Positions 1 through 8,987 of a stretch of 44,639 nt of DNA are shown here, in pieces (positions within the stretch are counted from its first letter, which is position 1; each line of letters begins with the position of its first letter). This DNA is from Caldilineaceae bacterium (GTDB lineage: Bacteria; Chloroflexota; Anaerolineae; Caldilineales; Caldilineaceae). The translations under genes were made by a program, and so were the position numbers. The notes beneath the pieces were generated by a model. That model saw nothing but the letters and a program-made list of their open reading frames with translations, had not been told where the DNA came from and searched no databases. The stretch lies in assembly GCA_019637685.1 (NCBI GenBank), contig JAHBVF010000045.1, positions 1 to 44,639 on the forward strand. Reading direction: 5' to 3'.

Positions 1-20
1 CTAAGTTATCTTTAATAGCC

Positions 21-160
21 TTACTACACTGTAAATAAAGTGATTTGACGTTTCTGTAGGTGCAGTTTTGAACTGCACAGGCAGCCGCAGGGGTATTCGT
101 CCCTTGCGCAGCTACAAGCAGCGCCTACGACAATAAAAGATTTAATTTACAGTGTACTTA
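21..160. repeat. MITE-like palindromic element 1
   Basis: The terminal inverted repeats share a perfect 12-bp core, TACACTGTAAAT at 25-36 and its complement at 145-156. A nested inverted repeat lies inside (57-64 with 121-128, 7 of 8 paired), together with a small hairpin at 60-78 with a perfect 8-bp stem. There is no coding capacity. The right end carries the TAA stop of the cyclase gene (158-160). The same terminal sequence recurs at 44224-44246. This looks like a non-autonomous miniature element or a palindromic intergenic repeat; no transposase is visible in the window. Confidence 0.6.
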
Positions 161-3100
161 CTGTCCGGTGTGGCCGTCGGTTACTGGTTCGCTATCTGCA
201 TCCCGCAGCATTCGATGGGCAAGACCCAGGAAATAGGCCGCGCCTACCTGTTCGAAATGGTCGATGGCACTTTGCAGCATCGCCTGGCCTACCACACGGT
301 TCTTTTTCCAAGAGGCGGGGTCGGCGGATTGTGTGTCGAGGAAGAGGCGGGCCAACTCTATTTCGGCCAGCCCCTGATGGTGGGGATCGTTGCGCTCCTG
401 GCTCAGTTTGAGGGAGTAGCGCAGGGATTTTTCTGATTCAGCGAAGGCGCCGCCCGACCGGTAGAGCGTGCCCAGGACCCGGTGCGCGTCCACTGTTTCT
501 TCCGAGAGACCGGCTGTTTCTGCCAGGCCCAGGGCAGACATTGCAATTCTGATGGCTGATTCAAAATTGCCTGTGTGGTTGGCCAGCCGTGCCTGAAGCA
601 GACGCAGGTGGGTCTTGTGATCGTCTCCAAAGGCTGCCACATATTCATCTGCCGCGTCCACATATTTGTGCAGATCATCCACGCGCTCTTCCACATCGGC
701 CAGTTGGCCCAATCCAATATAACAGCAGCCGATCACTTTGTGGTCGCCCAATTGTTTGCCAATGCGCAGGCTGGTTTCAAAGCTTTTGGCGGACCGCTGG
801 TGATCGCCCATTGCGGCCCGCAACAGGGCCAAATTGTACAGATTGAGCGCACGCTCTGCCGCAAATCCGTGCTCCCGACGGATGATCTCGGCCTGTTCGT
901 AGTATTCGGCCGCTTCTGACCACAGACCCTGCATATAATAGAGCACGCCCAGATTGCTCAAGGCAGAAGCGACGCCCCAGGAATAGTCCAGGTCTTCATA
1001 CAGATTCAGGCTCATGCGCACATATTGGATCGCCCTGGCGGAGATGCCTTTTTGGTAGTAGACGCCACCCAAAATATTGTAGAGACTGGCCAGCAGAGAC
1101 GGGGCCGCGCTGTGGTTTGTTTCTGGTCTGTCCAATGCCTCCTGGGCCAGCGCAATTGCCTCGTTCAAATCACCTTGACGCAGCCGGGCCCACGCCATGC
1201 GGTCCAGCAGGGCTGTCCACAATTTGGACAATTCTACTTCGGTGAGCAGGATACTTTCTTCCAGCAACAAGCGCGCACGTTCCAGCGAAGCCCAGGCACT
1301 ATCTGGCTTGCCCACACGCAGGTGTGCATCGCCCAATTCAGTGAGCGATTGGATTAGTATGGCAAAGCTTTTTTCTGTGTGGGAATCTTTTTCTTCCAGT
1401 TTTTCCACAGCCTCTGTCAGGCGCTGATCAGCCTCCCCCAATTCGCCCAGAAACTTCAGTGTCCGGCCCATGCCCAGGCGGATGCGCCAATATTCGTCTG
1501 GATCGCACGATTTGGTGTCGGCGGGCAGGGCAAGGCAACGGCAATAGCTGTCGAGCGCGATTTTGTGCGCGCCGCGTACAGCCGCGTTCTCGGCAGAGAT
1601 GAGGAGATAGGGGATCGCTTTGCCCGGTGTGTCGCTTTCAATGTAGTGATAGCCCAGGGCATCGATCCGGGCATCTTCCCCAAAAAACTCACCCCTTTCA
1701 ATCACCCCGGCCACCTGCCCATGCATCTGGCGGCGGGTACGGCGCAGAAGTGTATTGTGGATTGTGCTGCGAATCAGCGTATGGCCGAAGACATAGCCTG
1801 GCTGGCTGCCAAAGTCCTCCGCGCGCAGAAAGAGACGGCTTTCCAGATCGCTGAGAATGGCGTTGAGCGCGGGCACGGGAATCTGGCACAGTTCCTGCAA
1901 GAGAGGCACCGGGAAGGAGCGGCCCAGCACCACTGCATTCTGCAATATCTGACGGGACTGTTCCTCCAGGCTGTCGAAACGGGCCATCAGCAGTCCCGCC
2001 AGTGTGCCCGGCACTTCGGACAGCAGGCTGTTTGCCTGGTCCGTGGCCCGATAACGTCCTTCTTCGTCCTCCACCAGCGCCTTTTTGTCCATCAACATTC
2101 GTACAAGCTCTTCCACATAATAGGGAACCCCTTCGGCCCGGGTGGAAATTTCTGCGATCACGTGCTTGCTCTGTTCATCTTCGCTCTGGATAAAATGTCC
2201 CAGCAAGTCTCGGGTTCGTTCTGTGCTCAACGCCTGTAATTGGACAGTTGTGATCCGGCTTTTGTCTTTGTTGATCTCTTCCAAAAGCCCATGAGCGGGG
2301 GATTTTTGGTCGACCGGACGCGAGATGACGACAAAGAGGATGGGCAGATCGCTGGTGGAGCGTAACAGATAGAGGAGCATCTCCTGAGAGGCTGCATCGA
2401 TCCAGTGTAAGTCATCAATAATCAATACCACTGGTTTTTCGTACACTTCGTTGGCAAGCAGACGACGCACAGCCACAAAGGTCTGGCGCTGCAACATTTG
2501 GGGATCAAGCTGGCGGGCCTGATCTCTGGCCGCCGGGTTGAAGCGGTCCAGCCCCAGCACATTCAGCAAGTAGGGAAGTCCGTGGATATCTGTCTCAGCC
2601 CGGTTACGCAACTGCTCCAGAAGAGTCTTATATTGGACTTCTGCCGGATCGTTTTCTGCGATCTGGAGCATATCCTGCAGCAGACGGGCCATGGCTGCAT
2701 AGGGAATGGAGCGGGTGTGAGGATAGTTCGTGCCCAAATAACTGCGGGCATTCTGTTCGTAGAGTTGTCTGCGAAATTCCTGAATGAGACGGCTCTTGCC
2801 CAGCCCCGCTTCCCCAGTAATCAGCAACACATGGCCCTGGCAGCTCTCTTTCATCGCTGTAAAAGTTTTGTTCAACTGAGACAACTCATCGCCGCGCCCG
2901 ATCATCGGCGTATCGAATTCAGCCAGACCCCGCACACGGCCGGGCCTGCGCCGCAGACGCAGGGGCCTGTAGCCGGTCACTGGTTCGGAAATACCTTTCA
3001 GCCGCAAATCGGGAATGGGTGTAAAGTGAAAGTGGGCGCGGGTGCGGCGAAAGGTCTCGCCGCTGACAAGAATTGTACTGGGTTGGGATGCTGACTCCAG

Positions 3101-3829
3101 GCGAGAGGCCAGATTTACTGTATCGCCAATAACCGTATATTCCTGGTGTTGGCGTCCGCCCAGCCGACCTGCAATCGCCAGCCCCGTGTGAATACCGATG
3201 CGGGCCTGCAACTGAAAATTGTAGGACTCCTGAAGCCTTTTCTGCAGAGGTGCAATCACGTCCAGCATCTCAAGCGCGGATCGGATGGCCAATTCTGGAT
3301 CGTTTTCGTGGGCCACCGGCGCGCCAAAAAGGGCCATCAGCCCGTCCCCCGTGAATTTATCCACCACGCCACTATATTTTTGTAGGACACCTACAAAAAG
3401 TTTCATCGCCTCATTAATAAATTGAAAAACATCTTCACTGTCGAGTCGATGGGAGACACCCGTAAAGTTCACAATATCCAGAAAGAGAACAGTGACCTCG
3501 CGCTGCTCTCCACCCTTGTCTTTTGGTTTCGGCGAGGGGGATGTGACCAATCCCAATTGGGCTGCCAGATTCACTGCTGGTGACACGGGCAGATTGGTCG
3601 ATGAACCACATTGCGCACAGAACTTGGCTCCAGGGGCCAGACCCGCGCCACATTTATGGCAGTCGGTTATCTGTGCCAGCGCTGCACCACAATTGCCGCA
3701 AAAGCGGGAATCAGGCGCATACGTACTTCCACAGTGGGGACACGCCCGCGGTAATTTTGTCCCGCAGCCACTGCAAAATGAGTTGACCCCTGGATTTTCC
3801 GTTTTACATTCGGCACATGTGATGGTCAT
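158..3829 (-). CDS. Zinc-ribbon / adenylate cyclase / AAA ATPase / TPR regulatory protein
   Basis: A 1223-residue predicted cytoplasmic signalling protein. It opens with three zinc ribbons (Cys 5/8/19/22, 30/33/44/47, 57/60/71/74). A class III nucleotide cyclase domain follows (about 108-295) with both metal aspartates (D118, D162), the adenine-selecting Lys/Asp pair (K158, D236) and the catalytic Asn/Arg (N239, R243), so it should make cAMP from ATP. Next is an AAA/NACHT-like ATPase (about 308-600) with Walker A GEAGLGKS at 339-346 and a Walker B ending in IIDDLHWID. The C-terminal half is a long TPR array, probably a sensor or protein-binding scaffold. This architecture is common in Chloroflexota and actinobacteria and usually has no assigned partner. 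Transcription runs away from the 3830-4289 gap. No strong Shine-Dalgarno sequence precedes the ATG. The stop lies inside a palindromic element. Confidence 0.9.
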   Translation of the reverse strand: MTITCAECKTENPGVNSFCSGCGTKLPRACPHCGSTYAPDSRFCGNCGAALAQITDCHKCGAGLAPGAKFCAQCGSSTNLPVSPAVNLAAQLGLVTSPSPKPKDKGGEQREVTVLFLDIVNFTGVSHRLDSEDVFQFINEAMKLFVGVLQKYSGVVDKFTGDGLMALFGAPVAHENDPELAIRSALEMLDVIAPLQKRLQESYNFQLQARIGIHTGLAIAGRLGGRQHQEYTVIGDTVNLASRLESASQPSTILVSGETFRRTRAHFHFTPIPDLRLKGISEPVTGYRPLRLRRRPGRVRGLAEFDTPMIGRGDELSQLNKTFTAMKESCQGHVLLITGEAGLGKSRLIQEFRRQLYEQNARSYLGTNYPHTRSIPYAAMARLLQDMLQIAENDPAEVQYKTLLEQLRNRAETDIHGLPYLLNVLGLDRFNPAARDQARQLDPQMLQRQTFVAVRRLLANEVYEKPVVLIIDDLHWIDAASQEMLLYLLRSTSDLPILFVVISRPVDQKSPAHGLLEEINKDKSRITTVQLQALSTERTRDLLGHFIQSEDEQSKHVIAEISTRAEGVPYYVEELVRMLMDKKALVEDEEGRYRATDQANSLLSEVPGTLAGLLMARFDSLEEQSRQILQNAVVLGRSFPVPLLQELCQIPVPALNAILSDLESRLFLRAEDFGSQPGYVFGHTLIRSTIHNTLLRRTRRQMHGQVAGVIERGEFFGEDARIDALGYHYIESDTPGKAIPYLLISAENAAVRGAHKIALDSYCRCLALPADTKSCDPDEYWRIRLGMGRTLKFLGELGEADQRLTEAVEKLEEKDSHTEKSFAILIQSLTELGDAHLRVGKPDSAWASLERARLLLEESILLTEVELSKLWTALLDRMAWARLRQGDLNEAIALAQEALDRPETNHSAAPSLLASLYNILGGVYYQKGISARAIQYVRMSLNLYEDLDYSWGVASALSNLGVLYYMQGLWSEAAEYYEQAEIIRREHGFAAERALNLYNLALLRAAMGDHQRSAKSFETSLRIGKQLGDHKVIGCCYIGLGQLADVEERVDDLHKYVDAADEYVAAFGDDHKTHLRLLQARLANHTGNFESAIRIAMSALGLAETAGLSEETVDAHRVLGTLYRSGGAFAESEKSLRYSLKLSQERNDPHHQGLAEIELARLFLDTQSADPASWKKNRVVGQAMLQSAIDHFEQVGAAYFLGLAHRMLRDADSEPVTDGHTGQ

Positions 3830-4289
3830 CTGGTTACTCTGTCCAAAACTTATCTAACAAAATGCGAAGGGGGTGATCCTGGATTGTGATAAGACCAAAG
3901 CGCGTGAATATGTTCACACCCAAAAATGCTACCAGACTGACCCTGTCAATTTCCTATCATATAAATATGCCAGACGCATTTCATCCGATATTACTCTGGC
4001 TTTGGTTCGAGCAGGATTACAGTTAATGTAAGGTGATTGGTAAAGGGACACACCAACCCGAAAAAAGACGAAGAAGTATCGAAGAAGATGCGGGGAAAAG
4101 CCGCCGGGGAAAAGAAGCAAAATGGCAGGAACCAAAGGGGAAAGGCAGGGAACGAGAGAAGAAAGGAATTGGGTGTCAGTTATCCATGCCCGGTGGGGCA
4201 CAACCAGCAATGAAAATAGGGACGCAGATTTGCGCAGAAGACACAGATTACGCAGATTCTATCCGTGTTCATCAGTGGCTATTTTCAAG
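3830..4289. other. Intergenic region without a supported gene
   Basis: There are about 460 bp between the cyclase start and the next stop. Short frames exist but none has family-like sequence or a good ribosome site. The stretch 4219-4300 is a low-complexity series of ACGCAGAT/ACACAGAT variants, the type of intergenic filler often found dispersed in environmental bacterial genomes. A related bit (TTACGCAGATTACTGATG) recurs at 36180-36197. The A/G-rich tract 4070-4165 shows nothing recognisable. Confidence 0.5.
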
Positions 4290-5342
4290 TCACGCAGATG
4301 GCTCGTCTGGGAATCCAGGCGTAGCAGGAGAGCTTTCACCTTCGCCTCGTCCTCGCAGCCAGAGCAACAGACCGGGCAGACTGACGAGATAGGTGATCAT
4401 TTGTTGCAGAAGGCCGACGAGGAAGCCCAGTTCCGCGCCCGCGCCCACGCTGACAAAGAGCGCAGCAAAGGCTACTTGGCGCACACCCAGACCGCCTGGG
4501 GAAAGGGGAATGACTGACAGGAAGGCAATAATCGGGTTGATGACCAGTACCTGCACAAAGTTGATGCTGCCCGGTGACAGGGCGTTGGCCAGCAGCCAGA
4601 TTGTTACGCTGGTAACGACGACAATTAGTAGGCTGACCAATCCGGCCACGGCCATTGCTGGATAGGCGTGGCGATAGGCATTGATGGCTTCGGCCAGCTT
4701 TTGCCAGACGGGCAGCACCCGGTGGCCCAGGGGCAGTCGGGTCAATATCCGTTCCACCAGCACTTTGGTGCGCCGACTCAGGAGCAGGGCCAGGGCTGTC
4801 AAGAGTATGACGGCCACGCCGCTGCTGCCCAGCGCGATCAGGCGCAGATCGATAAAGCGCAGAAAAGCCAATTCCTGGCTGGAGGCAGCGGCCGGCAGAC
4901 CGCCGGTGATGAGAATTGCAGAAGAAGAGAGGGCCGCGGCCAGCATAAAGGCAGTCAGCCCGGTGAAGCGGTCGATGAGAACGCTGGCCGCGGCATCAGC
5001 TGTGCGGTGGGTGTCCCGGGCCAGATTGTAGCCCCGCAGCACATCGCCCCCCACCTGGGCGGGGAAAAAATTGTCGAAGAAAATGCCCATCCATTGGAAA
5101 GCAAACAGGCGGGTGAGCGGGACAGAAATGTGCTGGGCACGCAGAAGCAGCCACCATTTGGACGCGCTCAGGGCCACGGCCAGCGCGTGGGAGAGCAGCG
5201 CCAGCAGCAGCATCCAGCGGTCTGCGGCCAATGTCTGCTGCCAGAGCGCGGCCGGGTCTTGCAGGCGGGTGTAGAGAAAGTAGAGAAGTCCCAGGCCGAC
5301 GACAATTTTGAGAACGTTGAGAAGGTGGGTTCGACTACGCAC
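4290..5342 (-). CDS. Lysylphosphatidylglycerol synthase TM region-like (UPF0104) membrane protein
   Basis: A 350-residue polytopic inner-membrane protein with about eight hydrophobic segments, starting with one at residues 8-25. It resembles the UPF0104 / LPG-synthetase transmembrane (flippase-like) family: the FFDNFFPAQVGGDVLRGY motif near residues 90-107 and the SVIPLSPGGLGVRQ motif in the C-terminal half are characteristic. Members are associated with flipping or modifying lipid-linked substrates, but the substrate cannot be told from sequence. Its start overlaps the end of the upstream glycosyltransferase by 8 bp, so the two are probably translated as a pair and may act on one surface glycolipid. 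The short tail after the last helix is polar and Pro/Glu-rich. Confidence 0.85.
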   Translation of the reverse strand: MRSRTHLLNVLKIVVGLGLLYFLYTRLQDPAALWQQTLAADRWMLLLALLSHALAVALSASKWWLLLRAQHISVPLTRLFAFQWMGIFFDNFFPAQVGGDVLRGYNLARDTHRTADAAASVLIDRFTGLTAFMLAAALSSSAILITGGLPAAASSQELAFLRFIDLRLIALGSSGVAVILLTALALLLSRRTKVLVERILTRLPLGHRVLPVWQKLAEAINAYRHAYPAMAVAGLVSLLIVVVTSVTIWLLANALSPGSINFVQVLVINPIIAFLSVIPLSPGGLGVRQVAFAALFVSVGAGAELGFLVGLLQQMITYLVSLPGLLLWLRGRGEGESSPATPGFPDEPSA

Positions 5343-6330
5343 TTCTCACCACATCCACCGGGCCTTTGCCATTGGTTCTGCGCACAGGCTGCCCGGCTTC
5401 CGGCTTCTCGCTGCTACGCGCCTTCACCTCCTGCACATTCTGCTTCTGGCTCCAGGCCATATCCCAGACGACGTGGCGGTCGCCCTTCACCGCGAAATCG
5501 TACCAGCCCAGTACCCGGCTCCAGCTTTCCAACACGGCCAGCAGGAAAAATATCCACAGGACCTGGACAACGCCCCACACTTCTTTGAAGGCAATTTTCA
5601 GCACCCGGCGGTTCTGGATACTGCTCACCGCGTAGCCGTATTTGTGCTTCAAATAGAGATGGCCCGCGTGGTTGCGCCGCCGTTGTTTGATGAAATCAGG
5701 GACTGTATCCGGCCCGGTGTTGTAGACGATGGCATCCGGCGCGTACTGCACCCGCATCCCCCGCTCCACCACAATCGCCTCGACAAACGCCTCGTCCATC
5801 GCCACATCCGGGGGGATGCGCTCGAAGACTTTGCGAAACGCGATCATCTCGCCCAGCCGGGGAATCTCCAGGCAGAGGGTGTGTTCCATGCGCAGGCGGA
5901 TGTGGCTGAGCAGACCGGCGATGTGATCCGGCGTGTTGACCGCGACTTTCTGCGCGCCCACCATTCCCACCTCCGGGTCCGCAAACATCCGCACCAGATG
6001 CTCCACCGCGTACTCGTCGGGCAGGGTATCGCCGCTTTCCAACACGCAAATGTCGGTGGTGGCCGCGGCCAAAAAGAGGTTGATGGCGCTGGTCTTGCCC
6101 TCCCGTCGCTCCTGTTCGATCAGCTTTACCCGTGGGTCCAGGGCCGCAAATTCCTGCACAATTGGCACTGTGCGGTCTGTGCAGGCGCTGGCAACGACAA
6201 TTATTTCAATAATTTCTGCCTGATGCACGTGCTGATCCAACAGCGCCTGCATCAGCGGGCCGATGTTCTCTTCTTCGTTATAGGCCGTCACGCCCACGCT
6301 ACAGGGGATGGTTTCTTTGGGTGGAATCAC
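5335..6330 (-). CDS. Family 2 glycosyltransferase, membrane-anchored
   Basis: A 331-residue GT-A fold glycosyltransferase. It begins with SVGVTAYNEEENIGPLM, the nucleotide-sugar binding start of GT2 enzymes. It has an acidic ESGDTLPDE segment at the DxD-like position, and then MDEAFVEA and QRRRNHAGH, which correspond to the acceptor-side Asp and the QxxRW-like motif. One or two hydrophobic helices close to the C-terminus should tether it to the membrane. I chose the GTG at 6330 because AGGGAG stands 7 nt upstream. The longer ATG frame (6396) would be encoded by the palindromic repeat at 6357-6420 and is unlikely. It overlaps the flippase-like gene downstream, which suggests a shared role in building a surface glycan or glycolipid. 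Confidence 0.85.
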   Translation of the reverse strand: MIPPKETIPCSVGVTAYNEEENIGPLMQALLDQHVHQAEIIEIIVVASACTDRTVPIVQEFAALDPRVKLIEQERREGKTSAINLFLAAATTDICVLESGDTLPDEYAVEHLVRMFADPEVGMVGAQKVAVNTPDHIAGLLSHIRLRMEHTLCLEIPRLGEMIAFRKVFERIPPDVAMDEAFVEAIVVERGMRVQYAPDAIVYNTGPDTVPDFIKQRRRNHAGHLYLKHKYGYAVSSIQNRRVLKIAFKEVWGVVQVLWIFFLLAVLESWSRVLGWYDFAVKGDRHVVWDMAWSQKQNVQEVKARSSEKPEAGQPVRRTNGKGPVDVVRSA

Positions 6331-6356
6331 TTCTGTTCTCCCTACTGGTCGAACAG

Positions 6357-6420
6357 TTGATTGGCTGAATAGTTGATTGGTTGAACGTCCAGCCAACCAA
6401 TCAACTATTCAGCCAATCAA
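6357..6420. repeat. Perfect 27-bp-stem palindrome between mutS2 and the glycosyltransferase gene
   Basis: Arms 6357-6383 and 6394-6420 pair perfectly around a 10-nt loop. The arms are built from TTGATTGG/TTGGCTGA units. The right arm contains the mutS2 TGA stop (6417-6419) and the left arm ends 27 nt before the glycosyltransferase GTG. There is no T-run, so it is not a classical terminator. It may be an mRNA-stabilising or processing hairpin or a mobile palindromic unit. A degenerate relative lies at 23278-23348. Confidence 0.75.
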
Positions 6421-8903
6421 CCACTCGTTTCTGTCATCAAATGGGCCACTGTTACGCCGTCGCCCCCTTCGCTCAGATCGCCGGCCCGGTATTTGCTCAC
6501 CAGCGGGTGCTCGCGCAGGATATTGCGCACCGCGTCGCGCATGGCGCCGGTCCCCTTGCCGTGGATGATACGCACCCAGGGTAGATTGCCCAGATAGGCG
6601 TTGTCCAGATAGTCGTCGAGCTGGGCCAGACCCGAATCGACCCGCTCGCCCCGCAGGTCCAGTTCCATCCGGTTGCCGTCAACGCTACGATCCGTGCGCA
6701 TATGGATTCTGATCGGCGCGGGCTGGGGTGACTGCTCTTTGGGCGCTTTGCTGCGCAGTTCCAGGCGGCGCATAGGCAGCTTCAGACGGAAGTTGCCCAC
6801 CTGTATATCGGCCTCTTTGGCCTCGCCGCCCCGAAAGTCGATGTTCAGCACTTCGCCGCTGGCCTGGAGCGAGGGCACAAAGACCCGATCCCCCACTTCA
6901 ATCGGCCCGGCCAGCCGTTCGGCAGGGGACTGGGGCGTGGCCACATCCCGCTCCACCCGGCCCTCCACTTCACCCTCCCGCTGGTTGAGTATCTCCCGCG
7001 CCTCGGCCAAAAATTGCTCATGGACAGTCTCGCCGCCCACCAGCCCGCCCCGCTCCATCTGGCGGCGGAAGCTTTCGATCTCCCGGCGGATTTCGGCCAG
7101 TTCGTTCTGCATTGTCTGCCGGGTCTCGGCGATGACCTCCCGGCGCACCTCTTCGATCTTCGCCAATTGGTAGCGCAGATCGGCTTCGATGGCCTGGGCG
7201 TGGCGCTCCCGCTCTTTGGTCTGTTCCAGAACCCGGTGGGCCTCCTGGCGGGTGCTGCGCACGTCATCCAGCAGAGAATCCACTTCCAGGGCTTCCGGAC
7301 GCACAATCGACTCGGCTTTGTCCACAATTACCGGGTTCAGCCCCAGGCGGCGGGCAATCGTCAGCGCGTTGGAGCGGCCCGGCAGCCCGATGCTCAGTTC
7401 ATACGTCGGGCTGAGGCTCTGCACATCGAACTCCACCGACGCGTTGCGCACGCCGGGGGTGTTGTGGGCGTAGAGTTTCAGGTCGCTGTAATGGGTGGTG
7501 GCGAGGGTCGTAATGCCCCGGTCGCGCAGATTGTCCAGCAGTGCCATGGCCAACGCGGAGCCTTCGTCCGGGTCGGTGCCCGCGCCCAGTTCGTCCAGCA
7601 GGACCAGACTGCTGGGGTCGGCCTCTTCCAGCACCCGGATGATATTCGTCATGTGGCTGCTGAAGGTGCTGAGGTTCTGCTCGATGGACTGTTCGTCGCC
7701 GATGTCCGCGTAGATGCCCTCAAAGATCGCCAGTTCACTGCCCTCGTCCACAGGAATCATCAGCCCGGATTGGGCCATCAGTGTGAGCAGGCCGACAGTC
7801 TTCAGCGTAACCGTCTTGCCGCCGGTGTTGGGGCCGGTGACGACGAGCATATAGTAGTCGTCGCCAAAATAGACATCAATCGGGACGACCGTCTCCTGAT
7901 CCAGCAACGGGTGGCGGGCCTGGCGGAAGTCCAGCACCGAGCCGGGATGGGCGATGGGTTCCCGTTCGTTGCCGTCGTCGTCCTTGCCCATTGCAATCAG
8001 CGGCGGTTTGGCCTGAAACGCCCGAATCTTGGGCGCGCGGGCGTCCAGGGCATAGGCGTATTTGGCCTTGGCAAAGGTGAAGTCGAGCAGGGAAAGGGTA
8101 TTGACATTGCGGATGACGTAAGGGCCTTCGTCGGCGATCAGATCGGAGAGTTCGGCCAGAATGCGCCGCACCTCCTTCTCCTCCTCCAACTCCAACTCCC
8201 GCACCGCATTGTTCTGTTCCACCACCTTAATCGGCTCAATAAAAAAGGTCGCGCCGCTGGAGGACTGGTCGTGGATAATGCCCTGAATCTGGCCCTTGTG
8301 CTCGGCCCGCACAGGGATCACATAGCGTCCCTGGCGCTGGGTGACAATCGCCTCCTGCAAATACTGCTTCACATCGCTGTTCTGCACCAGCCGGTCCAGT
8401 GTGCTGAGCAGCCTGTCCTGGGCCACCCGCAGTTGGGAACGCACACGGGAAAGCTCGGCACTGGCCCCGTCCACCACATCGCCCCGGTCGTTGATGCAGC
8501 GGCTGATCTCGGCGATTACGTGGTCGCAGGGTTCGATGACAAAGGCGATGTCCGAGAGCCGGGGGAACTGGCGGCCCAGCCGGGTGAGGGTCTGGCGCAG
8601 GCTGCGGGCGCGCAGAAGCGTCGTGCGGATGTCCACCAGTTCCATGGGCAGCAGACCCGCGCCCCGTTCGGCCCGGTTGACCAGCGGACGCACGTCGTGA
8701 ACACCGCCGAAATGGATGTCCGTCTTCTGGTCCAGCAGACGCCAGGCCTCGTCGGTCTGCTGCATGGACTCCTGCACTGTGCGCAGATCGTCGCTGGGCA
8801 GCAACGAACGGGCCAGTTCCATACCGCCTTCAAAAGAGCAGAATGTGACCAGCCGGTCGAGGATTTTGTCGTATTCCAGTACGCGTATGGTATGTGGATT
8901 CAT
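6417..8903 (-). CDS. mutS2: Endonuclease MutS2
   Basis: An 828-residue MutS2-family protein, slightly longer than the usual 780-800. It begins with the typical TIRVLEYDKILDRL. The core and clamp regions come first, then the ATPase with Walker A TGPNTGGKT (356-364) and a Walker B/signature stretch LVLLDELGAGTDPDEG. A charged coiled-coil lever follows (about 515-635), and a C-terminal Smr nuclease domain with LDLRGERVDSGL and HGKGTGAMRDAV. In Bacteria MutS2 suppresses homologous recombination, and it also acts in rescue of collided ribosomes. No Shine-Dalgarno sequence is visible before the ATG. The leader carries a 15-bp-stem hairpin (8932-8965) and an extended -10 promoter (8988-8993). It lies downstream of era on the same strand. 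Confidence 0.96.
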   Translation of the reverse strand: MNPHTIRVLEYDKILDRLVTFCSFEGGMELARSLLPSDDLRTVQESMQQTDEAWRLLDQKTDIHFGGVHDVRPLVNRAERGAGLLPMELVDIRTTLLRARSLRQTLTRLGRQFPRLSDIAFVIEPCDHVIAEISRCINDRGDVVDGASAELSRVRSQLRVAQDRLLSTLDRLVQNSDVKQYLQEAIVTQRQGRYVIPVRAEHKGQIQGIIHDQSSSGATFFIEPIKVVEQNNAVRELELEEEKEVRRILAELSDLIADEGPYVIRNVNTLSLLDFTFAKAKYAYALDARAPKIRAFQAKPPLIAMGKDDDGNEREPIAHPGSVLDFRQARHPLLDQETVVPIDVYFGDDYYMLVVTGPNTGGKTVTLKTVGLLTLMAQSGLMIPVDEGSELAIFEGIYADIGDEQSIEQNLSTFSSHMTNIIRVLEEADPSSLVLLDELGAGTDPDEGSALAMALLDNLRDRGITTLATTHYSDLKLYAHNTPGVRNASVEFDVQSLSPTYELSIGLPGRSNALTIARRLGLNPVIVDKAESIVRPEALEVDSLLDDVRSTRQEAHRVLEQTKERERHAQAIEADLRYQLAKIEEVRREVIAETRQTMQNELAEIRREIESFRRQMERGGLVGGETVHEQFLAEAREILNQREGEVEGRVERDVATPQSPAERLAGPIEVGDRVFVPSLQASGEVLNIDFRGGEAKEADIQVGNFRLKLPMRRLELRSKAPKEQSPQPAPIRIHMRTDRSVDGNRMELDLRGERVDSGLAQLDDYLDNAYLGNLPWVRIIHGKGTGAMRDAVRNILREHPLVSKYRAGDLSEGGDGVTVAHLMTETSG

Positions 8904-8931
8904 CGGTATTGCGTGTTCCGTATTGCGTGAG

Positions 8932-8965
8932 AGAAGTCCGACTTTTCAGAAAAAGTCGGACTTCT
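8932..8965. repeat. Hairpin repeat in the mutS2 leader
   Basis: A perfect 15-bp stem (8932-8946 with 8951-8965) with a 4-nt loop. It sits between the predicted mutS2 transcription start (about 8981) and its ATG, and about 160 nt beyond the era stop. Its sequence is almost identical to the hairpin at 44181-44213 (AGAAGTYCGACTTTT arm), so it belongs to a dispersed family and is unlikely to be a gene-specific regulator. It has no T-run in the mutS2 direction. Confidence 0.7.
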
Positions 8966-8987
8966 TCTCTGCTCAAACGTTAGGCTG

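Noticed and set aside
7014..8930. A plus-strand open frame of about 640 codons
   Set aside because: It is antisense to mutS2, which has complete family motifs. No recognisable domain or ribosome site.
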